From JAAXHV01 sp965207165 (GTDB lineage: Bacteria; Pseudomonadota; Gammaproteobacteria; Eutrophobiales; Eutrophobiaceae), in assembly GCA_965207165.1 (NCBI GenBank), contig OZ242265.1, positions 620,001 to 684,000 on the forward strand: a DNA stretch of 64,000 nucleotides, given 5' to 3'. Shown here in pieces: positions 1 to 8,591 of the stretch. Under the pieces are notes generated by a model. The model saw only the letters and a list, made by a program, of their open reading frames with translations. It ran no database searches and was not told where the DNA came from. The position numbers and the translations under genes are program-made. The first letter of the stretch is position 1. Each line of letters starts with the position of its first letter.

Positions 1-1639
1 TTTCCCACTCCTGCACCAGTTCTTTCAGTTTTTCCGGTTGATCGCCTGAGAGATCATTCAGTTCCCCGGGGTCTTCCTTAATATTGTAAAGGCGCCATTT
101 ATCAACCGGGATGTCCGTTTCCCTGGGTTCCCAGGGTATTCCTGCCGGTTCCCATACGATTTTCCAGTCGCCTTTTCGGATGGCCCGCCGGCCGAACAGC
201 TCCCACCCCATCACGTAGTCCTGGTTATGGGTGGTTACCCGTTCTCCCTTCAGCATTGAAAGCATGGAAGCACCCTGCAACGGCAAAACTTCGCGTCCAT
301 TGAAACTGGAACCCGGATGTTCAACGCCGGTAAATTCCAGGATCGTAGGCAGCACATCCTTTACCGTGACGAATTCATCGATCACTGCGCCTTTCTGAAG
401 CTGCTGCGGAAAATGGACGATTGCCGGCACGCGGATCCCGCCTTCCGTAGTGAATTGCTTATACATCCGGTAACCACCGCTGCTGGCCCAGGTCCAGTTC
501 GGGCCGTACCAGGTATAGGAATCACCGTTCCCCAGGTTATCAAGGCTGTTGTCGCAGCATTGCTCAGCCCACTGCTCCAGCGCATCCCAGCCGATATTCA
601 GGTGCGCTCCCTCGGCGCCGTTGTCGGACATAAAGAAAATAAGCGTATTTTCAAATTGCCCCGAAGACTTCAGATAATCGATTACTTCACCGGTATACCT
701 GTCCATGTCGTCAACCATCGCGGCAAAAATTTCCATCTTTCTCGCTTCAAGCTGTTTCTCCTCATCCGGCAGATCCTGCCAGGCCGGTTCTGTCTCCAAC
801 CTGTCGAACGGTACCGCATCCTGTTCAATCAATCCCAGTTTCTTCAAGTTTTCAAGGCGCCTGCCTTGCAGTGCGTCCCATCCCGCATCGTACCGGCCGG
901 CATAGTTCCCGACAGATTCCCTTGGCGCCTGCAACGGCCAGTGAGGGGCGGTAAACGCAAGATAGGCAAAAAAAGGCCGTCCATCCTCATCATTACTTTT
1001 AAGGTATTCGATCAGCTTGCGGGCATAGAAGCGGCTCGAATAGAAGTCATCCGGAATCCCGGCAGGTTTGCCGTCTTCCCTGTAGATTGACGGGTTGAGG
1101 CCAATCAACGGCAGGCCTCCGAGATGCGCCGCGCCGCCCTGGGCCAGGTCAAACGAGCGCTCAAACCCCCGGGCGTGCGGGCTCGTATCCCCGGTCAATC
1201 CCAGGTGCCATTTGCCTGTCATATAGGTGTGGTAGCCGGAGTCGCGCATGATTTCCGCCAGCGAAGCCACACGAAAATTGAGGTACCCTTCATATCCGGG
1301 ATGACCAACCTGGTTTGCTCTCAGTTCTTCATACATATGACCCAGGCCTGCCAGGTGATTATCGGTGCCGGAGAGCAGCATGGAACGCGTGGGCGAACAG
1401 GTGGGCGCGGAATAAAACTGCGTGAGCAGGATCCCGTCGTGTCCGAGGGCGTCCAGGTTCGGTGTGTTAATTTCACCTCCGAATACCCCGAGATCGGAAT
1501 ATCCCAGGTCGTCCGCAACGATTAACAGCACGTTGGGCCGCCCGTTGCGTTCCGTCCGTTGTTCATCGCTGCCGTCCGGGCTGCAGGAACACAGACCTGG
1601 AAGAATAAGGATAATAGTCAATATGAGGGAATGTCTCAT
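1..1639 (-). CDS. S1-family sulfatase, probable lipoprotein (3' end off window)
   Basis: Predicted sulfate-ester hydrolase of the alkaline-phosphatase superfamily, exported across the inner membrane. Translating the minus strand from ATG at 1639 gives an unbroken frame to base 1, so the C-terminus is missing. A hydrophobic N-terminus ends in a lipobox-like LPGLCSC. The metal-binding start PNVLLIVADDLGYSDLG follows, then CSPTRS with Cys81 as the residue matured to formylglycine, and TGKWHLG near residue 136. Near the end of the visible part is the RKGDWKIV block typical of S1 sulfatases. It is divergent from the TonB receptor at 1759, a pairing common for capture and desulfation of sulfated substrates. 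The substrate cannot be read from sequence. No formylglycine-generating enzyme is in the window; the FGE-like domain of senA has another role. Confidence 0.92.
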   Translation of the reverse strand, partial: MRHSLILTIILILPGLCSCSPDGSDEQRTERNGRPNVLLIVADDLGYSDLGVFGGEINTPNLDALGHDGILLTQFYSAPTCSPTRSMLLSGTDNHLAGLGHMYEELRANQVGHPGYEGYLNFRVASLAEIMRDSGYHTYMTGKWHLGLTGDTSPHARGFERSFDLAQGGAAHLGGLPLIGLNPSIYREDGKPAGIPDDFYSSRFYARKLIEYLKSNDEDGRPFFAYLAFTAPHWPLQAPRESVGNYAGRYDAGWDALQGRRLENLKKLGLIEQDAVPFDRLETEPAWQDLPDEEKQLEARKMEIFAAMVDDMDRYTGEVIDYLKSSGQFENTLIFFMSDNGAEGAHLNIGWDALEQWAEQCCDNSLDNLGNGDSYTWYGPNWTWASSGGYRMYKQFTTEGGIRVPAIVHFPQQLQKGAVIDEFVTVKDVLPTILEFTGVEHPGSSFNGREVLPLQGASMLSMLKGERVTTHNQDYVMGWELFGRRAIRKGDWKIVWEPAGIPWEPRETDIPVDKWRLYNIKEDPGELNDLSGDQPEKLKELVQEWE

Positions 1640-1664
1640 GCCGGATAAGCGAGCCAGTTCAAAA

Positions 1665-1693
1665 TTGTTATTGTGCGCAATATTATTTATAAT
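1665..1693 (+). promoter_or_regulatory. Sigma70-type promoter for the TonB receptor
   Basis: TTGTTA at 1665-1670, a 17-bp spacer, and a perfect TATAAT at 1688-1693. This places a transcript start near 1700, about 60 bases before the receptor start at 1759. It lies in the divergent gap between sulfatase and receptor. Confidence 0.6.
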
Positions 1694-1758
1694 CACAACC
1701 TGGTCATGGTTGGTTGTTGCTTGACCTGAAACAGTTAACAAACGAAGTGGGGGAACAT

Positions 1759-4080
1759 ATGATGCTACGTGCCATCCATTCACGCGATCAGAGAAATTTC
1801 CCGGGGTACTTTTCCGCATTATTGCTGACCGTTGTATTTTCCGTTCCTGTCGCCTTGCCGGCACAGGTCATAGAAGAGGTTGTCGTAACCGCGCAAAAAC
1901 GCGAGGAATCCCTGCAGGAAGTGCCAATCTCCGTGGTAGCGTTTACCGGTGACAACCTGAATGAACTGGGAGTGCAAAACTCTGAAGACGTACTGAATCT
2001 CGTGCCGAATGCGAGCCTTCAAGGACAAGGGGGATCCAAGCAAAACTTCTTTATCCGGGGAGTCGGCACCTCTGATTTTCATATCAATGTTGTCAGCGCA
2101 GTAGGTATCTATCTTGATGACGTTGCCCTGAACGCGCCCACTGCACTTACATTCAGCACTTTTGACCTGGAAAGGGTAGAAGTGATGCGCGGTCCGCAAA
2201 ATACGTTGTTGGGCCGTAATACCACCGGTGGCGCGGTAAACTATCTCAGCCGCAAACCTGATGCTGATGCGGGCCTGAACGGGTACCTGCGAGGCGGGTA
2301 CGGGCGCCATGATCAAATGGACCTGGAAGGCGCCATAGGACTGCCGCTGGGTGAAAATGCCGCGGCGAGGATAGCCTTTGTGAACAACATGCGTGACGGG
2401 ACGTACAACAATCCCACGCTCGGAATAAAAGAGGGCAGTCATTCCCGCCAGGCGGGCCGCGCCCAGTTGCTTTTGCAACCGGCGGACGAGATGGAATTAC
2501 TATTCAATTTCCATGGCGGGATGTCCCGGGATAACCCCACGCCGTTTAAATCCGTAGGGCTTCAGGACCCGAACGATCCCTCAGCCCGTTGCGCGGTGCC
2601 TGAATCTGACCTGATTCCGCAGAATAATCCCAACTGTGTCGACTCATCGGGATTCAGCCACCAGTTTGATGACTGGGATACCGCCTATGGGAACATGGAG
2701 TTCAAGGAAGACGTTGACTCATGGGGAACATCACTCAAGGCATCCTGGGATACCGGACCGATAACACTGACATCGGTCACTGCTTATGACTCATACGAAA
2801 TTGAATACAAGGAAGATTCCGATGGGTCTCCCTCTACGATATTTAATTTTTACCAGCAGGGTGATTACGAGCAGTGGTCCCAGGAATTGCGCCTGCAATC
2901 GGATGATGACCAAAGCCTGCGCTGGATTCTGGGTTTTTACTACTTTAATGAAGATGCAAGGTATTCGACCGCGTTACGTATAAACTGGGCCATCCTGGCT
3001 CCGGGCAATTTTAACGTACTTCCCAATACCCAGGTTAATCAGGACAACGAGGTGTATTCGGGATACGGCCAACTGGAATTTGACCTGCAGGACAACCTGA
3101 CGGCGACGGTCGGCTTCCGCTGGACCAATGAAACAAAGAAAGGCTCAAACACCGGCTCCATCAGGTGCTCAGGGGTAGGCGGCCCACCGTTTTGTCCACA
3201 ACTCAGCGCACATGCGTTCCTGGGGTATGACCTGATCCCCACACTGCCCGGGGTATTCTTTCCACCTACGGAAACCTTTGATGCGGAGTACGAAGAATGG
3301 GGTGCGCGTTTTGCACTGGATTGGCAGGCAAGCGATGATGTGCTTGTCTACGGGAGTATTTCCCGTGGCTTCAAGGGTGGTGGTTTCAGCCTTGCTCCTT
3401 TTGCGCTCTGGACAGGCACCGCGACGGATAGCGTGGATCCGGAAATACTATGGGCTTACGAGATAGGCTTCAAGTCCACCTTGATGGACGGTGCGTTACA
3501 ACTTAACGCGGCGGGGTTTTATTACGACTGGACAGACCTGCAATCATTTCAACCGTTCGATGGGCTGGTCCGGCTTCTGAATGTAGCGGAGAGCAGTAAC
3601 ATCGGCGGTGAAGTTGAGCTGCAATGGGCGCCGGCAGAAGGGTTGTACATCTCAGCCGGAATAGGCTTCGGCAATGCTGAAATCGATGATCCGGGCGGGG
3701 TTGACAATGTTGATAAAGGCAATGATCTCCCCAACGCGCCTGATCTGACATTCAATGGATTGGTCAGGAAAGAGTTTCAAATTGGCGAAGGCATGCTCGC
3801 GTTACAGACCAATTGGCGCTACAAGGACGACGTGACCTATGATCTGGCAAACGCTGCCCACCTCAGTCAGGATGGCTGGTGGAACCTGGATGCACGCGGA
3901 TCATATGCATTCGGACCGGGTCAGCAGTTCGAAATTGCCGTCTGGGGCAAGAATCTGACCGGGGAGGAATATTGTTCCGGAATGGTCAGTCTCAAGAATG
4001 CGGCAGGAGAATCTTTCCTGTGTTACGGGAATTATTCGGATCCGACCTACGGGGTCACGGCCAGCTACAGCTTCGATTAA
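1759..4080 (+). CDS. TonB-dependent outer-membrane receptor
   Basis: Outer-membrane active transporter. An upstream in-frame start exists at 1714, but ATG at 1759 is preferred: GTGGGGG lies 5 bases upstream and the next residues (RNFPGYFSALLLTVVFSVPV, ending ALPAQ) form a normal signal peptide. The mature start VIEEVVVTAQKREESLQEVP is the TonB-box/plug entry typical of receptors in marine gammaproteobacteria and sphingomonads. The plug contains FFIRGVGT and VEVMRGPQNTLLGRNTTGG. The barrel runs to a C-terminal aromatic end, YGVTASYSFD. Length (773 aa) is normal for the family. It faces a sulfatase and precedes an MFS carrier, so a sulfated or aromatic ligand is plausible, but that is inference. 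Confidence 0.93.
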   Translation: MMLRAIHSRDQRNFPGYFSALLLTVVFSVPVALPAQVIEEVVVTAQKREESLQEVPISVVAFTGDNLNELGVQNSEDVLNLVPNASLQGQGGSKQNFFIRGVGTSDFHINVVSAVGIYLDDVALNAPTALTFSTFDLERVEVMRGPQNTLLGRNTTGGAVNYLSRKPDADAGLNGYLRGGYGRHDQMDLEGAIGLPLGENAAARIAFVNNMRDGTYNNPTLGIKEGSHSRQAGRAQLLLQPADEMELLFNFHGGMSRDNPTPFKSVGLQDPNDPSARCAVPESDLIPQNNPNCVDSSGFSHQFDDWDTAYGNMEFKEDVDSWGTSLKASWDTGPITLTSVTAYDSYEIEYKEDSDGSPSTIFNFYQQGDYEQWSQELRLQSDDDQSLRWILGFYYFNEDARYSTALRINWAILAPGNFNVLPNTQVNQDNEVYSGYGQLEFDLQDNLTATVGFRWTNETKKGSNTGSIRCSGVGGPPFCPQLSAHAFLGYDLIPTLPGVFFPPTETFDAEYEEWGARFALDWQASDDVLVYGSISRGFKGGGFSLAPFALWTGTATDSVDPEILWAYEIGFKSTLMDGALQLNAAGFYYDWTDLQSFQPFDGLVRLLNVAESSNIGGEVELQWAPAEGLYISAGIGFGNAEIDDPGGVDNVDKGNDLPNAPDLTFNGLVRKEFQIGEGMLALQTNWRYKDDVTYDLANAAHLSQDGWWNLDARGSYAFGPGQQFEIAVWGKNLTGEEYCSGMVSLKNAAGESFLCYGNYSDPTYGVTASYSFD

Positions 4081-4180
4081 AACGTATTCCGGACAGTTGT
4101 CCGCGCTCAAGAAGAGCCAGCCCGGGTCATCCGGCTGCTTGTCGGTTGTGGTGCGCTACGTGTGCCGGCGCTGAGGCATA

Positions 4181-5308
4181 ATGAAGAAATCACAACAACT
4201 ACTGGTCCTCATCGGCGCCATCTGTGCGTATAACCTGTCATCCTTCAGTTGGTGGGCCCAACCTCAAATCGTCCATACCCTGATCGACAAGCTCGGATTG
4301 TCCGATTCCAGGGCCGGCCAGGTAGTATCAATTGAATTACTGGCAATCGCTATTACCGCTCTTGTCATTTCCCCGTGGATATCGAAGTTCCATGTCAAAA
4401 AAGTCTGCTATTCGGCCGGGATCATCGCAATTGCCGGGCATTTTGTGTCGGCATCAACTCAATCAATTGAGCTATTAGTTTCTGCCCGGCTGGTATCAGG
4501 CATAGCTGAGGGATTGATACTCGCATTTGCCAACGCTGCGCTTGCTTCCACCAGGAACCCCGACCGTTCCTACGCTCTGCTCAATACCTGGAATGTCGGT
4601 TCAGGTGTAGTGTTATTGACGATAATGCCGGTACTGGAGCAGAAATACGGCGTCGTAGCCGTCTTTGGGCTCATCGGCATTGCCTGTTTGTTGATGATGC
4701 CGCTGTTCAGGTATTTACCCATGAAAATAGAGGTCGTGCAGCAAATAAAAATCTCGGGGGACAGGATTACGACATCAATAGTCATGTTGCTGTCCCTGCT
4801 GGTGTGGGGAACGGCAGCGGCAATGACCTGGGCGTTTTATATTTCCATAGGCGGGCACACTTCACTACAGACCACGACTGTCGGGTTAATTGCAGCAGTT
4901 GCCGCGCTGGGGGGGCTGGTGGGAGGCACTGTTGCAGTCTATGTCAGCGGCCACTACGGCCGTTATGTGCCGTTTTATATTGCTCTGGTTACACATGCGG
5001 TTATCGCAATGGCGCTCACACACGTGTTTTATAACTGGGTTTTCATTTTCACGGCGCCGGCGGCAATAGCCTGTGTTTACTTTATCCTGCCGCTCTACCT
5101 GGGAATGGCAGCCGAATACGATCCCAACGGCGGGTTACCGGCAGCGATGGCTGCGGCCTTTTTGTTGACCGGTGGGACAGGACCGCTGCTTGGCGGCTAC
5201 CTGGTGGAATACGGGGGCGTCCAGTTTATCGGATGGGCCATAGTAACCGGTTGTATCTTTGCCGCACTCTGCAATAAATGGTTGGTTCAGAGGCTGTCCA
5301 ATAGATAA
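4181..5308 (+). CDS. MFS transporter
   Basis: Inner-membrane carrier of 375 residues with about 12 hydrophobic segments and no large soluble domain. The first helix pair is followed by LGLSDSRAGQVVSIELLAIA and the loop-2/helix-4 region by SARLVSGIAEGLILAFANAA, a layout seen in MFS drug/sugar-type carriers. ATG at 4181 is the first start in frame; the Shine-Dalgarno is poor. It follows the TonB receptor by 100 bases on the same strand and is likely part of the same uptake set. The substrate is unknown. A second, distinct MFS gene lies 1 kb downstream. Confidence 0.85.
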   Translation: MKKSQQLLVLIGAICAYNLSSFSWWAQPQIVHTLIDKLGLSDSRAGQVVSIELLAIAITALVISPWISKFHVKKVCYSAGIIAIAGHFVSASTQSIELLVSARLVSGIAEGLILAFANAALASTRNPDRSYALLNTWNVGSGVVLLTIMPVLEQKYGVVAVFGLIGIACLLMMPLFRYLPMKIEVVQQIKISGDRITTSIVMLLSLLVWGTAAAMTWAFYISIGGHTSLQTTTVGLIAAVAALGGLVGGTVAVYVSGHYGRYVPFYIALVTHAVIAMALTHVFYNWVFIFTAPAAIACVYFILPLYLGMAAEYDPNGGLPAAMAAAFLLTGGTGPLLGGYLVEYGGVQFIGWAIVTGCIFAALCNKWLVQRLSNR

Positions 5309-5372
5309 GTGGCCTGCCCAAGCTCTTGCCTATCCTGGTTTCGCCGTATCAGCAAGGCGTTTTTCGAGAAAA

Positions 5373-5397
5373 GGGGACGGATTTTAAATACGTCCCC
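5373..5397. repeat. GGGGACGGA palindrome, copy 1
   Basis: Arms GGGGACGGATTT and AAATACGTCCCC (one mismatch) around a single T. It lies 12 bases before the start of the next gene. The same palindrome recurs at 33857-33887 and 59134-59157, so this is a dispersed REP-like element rather than a gene-specific site. As RNA it could form a hairpin close to the ribosome-binding region of the 5409 gene. Confidence 0.75.
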
Positions 5398-5408
5398 GGA
5401 GAATTTGA

Positions 5409-6269
5409 ATGAAAACCATTAAATGCGGTATCAAAGCGTTCGATATCCATGAACTGCTGTGCCATTTTGTCGCCCAACGGGGCGGTTTTTACGCGGCTGC
5501 GGGCCTGGACGTAAGACTTGTGGATACCACTTTCACGCCGGATGACAGGCTTCCCGGTGCGGATTACTTCCAGGTTGCCTGCGGCGCTGCGGCTTTTTCT
5601 CAAAATGTTTCTTTCAAGGTCTATCTGGCTGCCGTTACAAAACCGATGTTCTGGTTATATGGTTCTGCCGGGACGGAAAGCGTTGAACAGTTGGCAGGGA
5701 AATGCATCGCAACCTATCCGCCGCTTGCCCCGCCGTACTGGTTCAACCGTATCACCCTGCGTAACCACGGACTCGATCCCGATAATGATGTCGAGTTGAA
5801 ACCGGCCCGGGATGATGCCATCCGTCTCGGCCTGCTGCGCGAGGGCGCAGTGGATGCGGCGCTGATCAGTTCCGCCATATCGCCGGTAACGATACAGGGT
5901 CAGGGTTTGAATGTCCTTTCCCTGGTGGGAGACGAGATACGGTTTGTCACCAGCGGCATCGCCACCACGGAGAAAATTGCGCAGGATGATCCCGATTTGG
6001 TGGGAAACCTGGTCGGCGCGTACCGGCAGAGCTTGGCTGTCATGCATGGCACACCGGCTGAAATCCAACCCATCCTGGCAGATGTAATGGGTGTCTCGGA
6101 AGAAATTGCAAAAAAATCCTGCGAGCTGGTTTTGCCCTGTTATACGCAGGACGGATACATGGACATGGATGCGGTACGGGAGTCGCTGAGTACCCTGGAC
6201 GCGGAAATGGGTCATGAGGCCCCAATCAATGCTGATGAACTCTATGACTTCAGCCTGACAAGCAAATGA
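5409..6269 (+). CDS. Periplasmic-binding-fold (NMT1/SsuA-like) protein without signal peptide
   Basis: A 286-residue protein of type-2 periplasmic-binding fold. The start region MKTIKCGIKAFDIHELLCHF leads directly into the first strand, followed by VAQRGGFYAAAGLDVRLVD, the typical 'protein becomes shorter' entry of nitrate/sulfonate/thiamine-precursor binding proteins. LLREGAVDAALISSAISPV is the second-lobe element. No signal peptide or lipobox is present, and there are no ABC permease or ATPase genes nearby; both neighbours are MFS carriers, and the stop overlaps the next start by 4 bases. It may be a cytosolic binding protein or an enzyme that reuses this fold, as 4,5-dihydroxyphthalate decarboxylase does. 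The exact function is not recognised. Confidence 0.75.
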   Translation: MKTIKCGIKAFDIHELLCHFVAQRGGFYAAAGLDVRLVDTTFTPDDRLPGADYFQVACGAAAFSQNVSFKVYLAAVTKPMFWLYGSAGTESVEQLAGKCIATYPPLAPPYWFNRITLRNHGLDPDNDVELKPARDDAIRLGLLREGAVDAALISSAISPVTIQGQGLNVLSLVGDEIRFVTSGIATTEKIAQDDPDLVGNLVGAYRQSLAVMHGTPAEIQPILADVMGVSEEIAKKSCELVLPCYTQDGYMDMDAVRESLSTLDAEMGHEAPINADELYDFSLTSK

Positions 6270-7501
6270 ACCTGAATATAACCGCCTGGCTTTCCGCAGC
6301 CTGGTGGCGCACTCCGATCTCTCCGCAGCAGGGTGGCGCAGGTAACGATTTTGACAAACCCGTTTCCCTGTTGGCCATGATTTTGACCGGCATTGCCGGT
6401 GTGGTTGCCATGGGGCTGAACCCGGTTATCGCGACGGCTTACGTGGACTTCCTGGGATTTTCGGAAGCGCAGGCCGGTTACGTACTGGCAGCGGACATGT
6501 CGGGGGCCGCGATCGGCACTCTGCTGGTATCGGCACGGGTGCATATCTGGAACCGGCGGGTGACCGCAGTGTGCGGCCTCACCGTCCTGCTTGCGGGAAA
6601 CCTGGCGTGCCTGGCGCTGGCCGCATTTGATTCCCTGCTCATCGCCCGTTTCATCATCGGTACGGGCGCCGGGATCGCGGCCGGCTCAATGGCCGCGGGC
6701 ATTGCCGCAACCGGCAATCCGGACAGGTATTTCGGCGTTTACACGGTCGTGACGCTCAGCACCGGCGCCATGCTCATGGCCCTGGCTCCCCTGTTATTGA
6801 CATCGTTCAGTATCAGGGGCCTGTTCTCATTGCTGGCCTGTATGGCACTGCCGGCGTTTTGCCTGGTTCGACAATTCCCCGAATTTACCGCGCACAGGAA
6901 AATGAGCGCGGGCGGCAAACCAGCGTCATGGCGTGATTTGCCGTTGAGGACTCTGCTGGTGATCAGTGCTACGACACTGGTTTATTATATTGGAACCGGA
7001 AGCGTGTGGCCGTATATGTCCCTGATAGGCAAGGCGCAGGGGTTGACCATACAGGCAACAGGCAACCTGCTTGCAGTCGCGCAACTGTTCGGGGTAGCGG
7101 GCGCGCTGGTGCCTGCTGTTCTTGGCACACGCCTGGGCCGTATGGCGCCGATATCATTTTCCCTGCTTGTTTCAACAGGCTGTCTCCTGGCCCTGCTCAT
7201 GTTTGCCAACAGGCTGGTGTACGCATTGGTCGTCCAGTTATACATGTTCGTCTGGCTGATGTTTTTTCCGTATCTCATGGGTATTGTTTCGGAACTTGGC
7301 CCGGTCGGCCGGCTCGCGGGGGTGAGTTACGCATTGCAGAGCATAGGTTTCGCCATCGGACCAGCGCTTGCCGCGCTGTTGATTCCCGGCGGAGGTTACG
7401 CAGCATTGTTTTACCTGGGTATTGGTTGTTACCTGGCAACTCTATTATTGCTATTATCTCTTTCCCGGAATCCTGGCGCCGATGCCCGAACAAACATATA
7501 A
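6266..7501 (+). CDS. MFS transporter
   Basis: Inner-membrane carrier of 411 residues. About 35 polar residues precede the first helix (VSLLAMILTGIAGVVAMGLN), then a regular run of about 12 hydrophobic helices, ending LFYLGIGCYLATLLLLLSLS. The ATG overlaps the stop of the binding-fold gene by 4 bases (ATGA), which implies translational coupling and a shared task. Helix 4 carries LLIARFIIGTGAGIAAGSMA, the MFS antiporter-like stretch. The substrate is not identifiable. Confidence 0.85.
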   Translation: MNLNITAWLSAAWWRTPISPQQGGAGNDFDKPVSLLAMILTGIAGVVAMGLNPVIATAYVDFLGFSEAQAGYVLAADMSGAAIGTLLVSARVHIWNRRVTAVCGLTVLLAGNLACLALAAFDSLLIARFIIGTGAGIAAGSMAAGIAATGNPDRYFGVYTVVTLSTGAMLMALAPLLLTSFSIRGLFSLLACMALPAFCLVRQFPEFTAHRKMSAGGKPASWRDLPLRTLLVISATTLVYYIGTGSVWPYMSLIGKAQGLTIQATGNLLAVAQLFGVAGALVPAVLGTRLGRMAPISFSLLVSTGCLLALLMFANRLVYALVVQLYMFVWLMFFPYLMGIVSELGPVGRLAGVSYALQSIGFAIGPALAALLIPGGGYAALFYLGIGCYLATLLLLLSLSRNPGADARTNI

Positions 7502-7700
7502 CACCGGGACGGTTCAGAACGATGTCTGTAATGAGATGCACGAAATAATTTAGATCAGCCCACTGTGTTCTTTCCGGGATTGCGAATTTTTCCATTGTAT
7601 TAGTATTTTCGTATTGATCTGGCCAACAAAGTTGCCACAAATGTGAGAAAACTCACATACAAATAAGGAAATATCCAACTACACTGACCACAGAACATCA

Positions 7701-8234
7701 GTGTCGCCGTGGTCTGAAACAATGAGAGACAGGGATAGCCCCATTATCAATATGCTGACTTTGCGCAGGGATCTGTATTTCGTACTGAGTCTGCTGTTAG
7801 CTGATAAGAATGTGGCCGAAGTCCCTGGTGTGGTTGTCTGGACCAAGACCTTCCATGAAGATGAGGTAAGGAGGTTAATGTTGTGGATAGCAACGGCGAT
7901 GCGTGGTTTGTTGGACTTGCTGGACAGAGAAAAAGATGACTTCAGTAACCGATATTGTGGGGAATATCGGGCTAATCTTGAGAGCGACACGGAAACAGCG
8001 TTGACGTTCAGACAGGCTTGTAACTCTGTCATTCACGCAAAAGAGATATTGCCTTACAGGGTTCCCCTGCCGGAGTCGGAAGGGACAATCAAGCAAATTT
8101 ATTCAGATAGAATCACAATACGAAGCACCCACGGAAAAAAGAAAACCCACGCTCTGCTTGATATAATGGAGTTTGTGCAAATAACAGATACTTTGATGAT
8201 CCTGTTTGAGGAGAACGTCCGTGCCGACAGATAG
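7701..8234 (+). CDS. Uncharacterised accessory protein with R-ACNxxIHA motif
   Basis: A 177-residue soluble protein of no family I can name firmly. GTG at 7701 gives the longest form; ATG at 7722 or 7752 (MLTLRRDLYFVLSLLLADK) are equally possible, and none has a good Shine-Dalgarno. It looks all-helical in the first two thirds. The block TFRQACNSVIHAKEI resembles the Arg...His patch of HEPN-like helical proteins, but the spacing is not the canonical Rx4-6H, so this is only a hint. It overlaps the next small gene by 14 bases. Base composition is more AT-rich than the flanking MFS and amidohydrolase genes, which suggests an acquired pair. Confidence 0.6.
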   Translation: MSPWSETMRDRDSPIINMLTLRRDLYFVLSLLLADKNVAEVPGVVVWTKTFHEDEVRRLMLWIATAMRGLLDLLDREKDDFSNRYCGEYRANLESDTETALTFRQACNSVIHAKEILPYRVPLPESEGTIKQIYSDRITIRSTHGKKKTHALLDIMEFVQITDTLMILFEENVRADR

Positions 8235-8445
8235 AGATACCTACAGATACCATTTCAAACTGGGTAATAAAATTGTCCTTACCGGGATTACCAAGGATAT
8301 AGACCGGCAGGAGATAGCTCATCAACGGGAACCCGGCTGGAAAAAGGGACATATAAGACAGGTGGGATTGCGCACCACCTACGATGCGGCCCTGGAATGG
8401 AAACAGGAACAAGCGAAAATGGGTAAGCCGGTGGTTATGCGGTAA
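8221..8445 (+). CDS. Small GIY-YIG-like protein
   Basis: A 74-residue protein beginning at GTG 8221, chosen because GAGGAGA at 8208-8214 sits 6 bases upstream; a TTG at 8206 would add five residues. The core KLGNKIVLTGITKDIDRQ followed by a conserved-looking H (EIAHQ) has the shape of GIY-YIG domains (strand, GIT, D-x-x-R, E..H). It lacks the classical first Tyr pair, so any nuclease activity is uncertain. The start lies inside the end of the preceding gene, so the two are probably made together. Confidence 0.55.
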   Translation: MPTDRDTYRYHFKLGNKIVLTGITKDIDRQEIAHQREPGWKKGHIRQVGLRTTYDAALEWKQEQAKMGKPVVMR

Positions 8446-8591
8446 TGTGGAGATCTGTATTGAAACTGAACTATCACCTGGAAACGGATTCACTTTACAT
8501 CGACTTGGCGGGGATCTCTATGACTTTCGCCTGCTTGGATAATTAACACGGGCAACCCCGGAATTTTTGCAAATGAAAACAGGTGAGTGAC

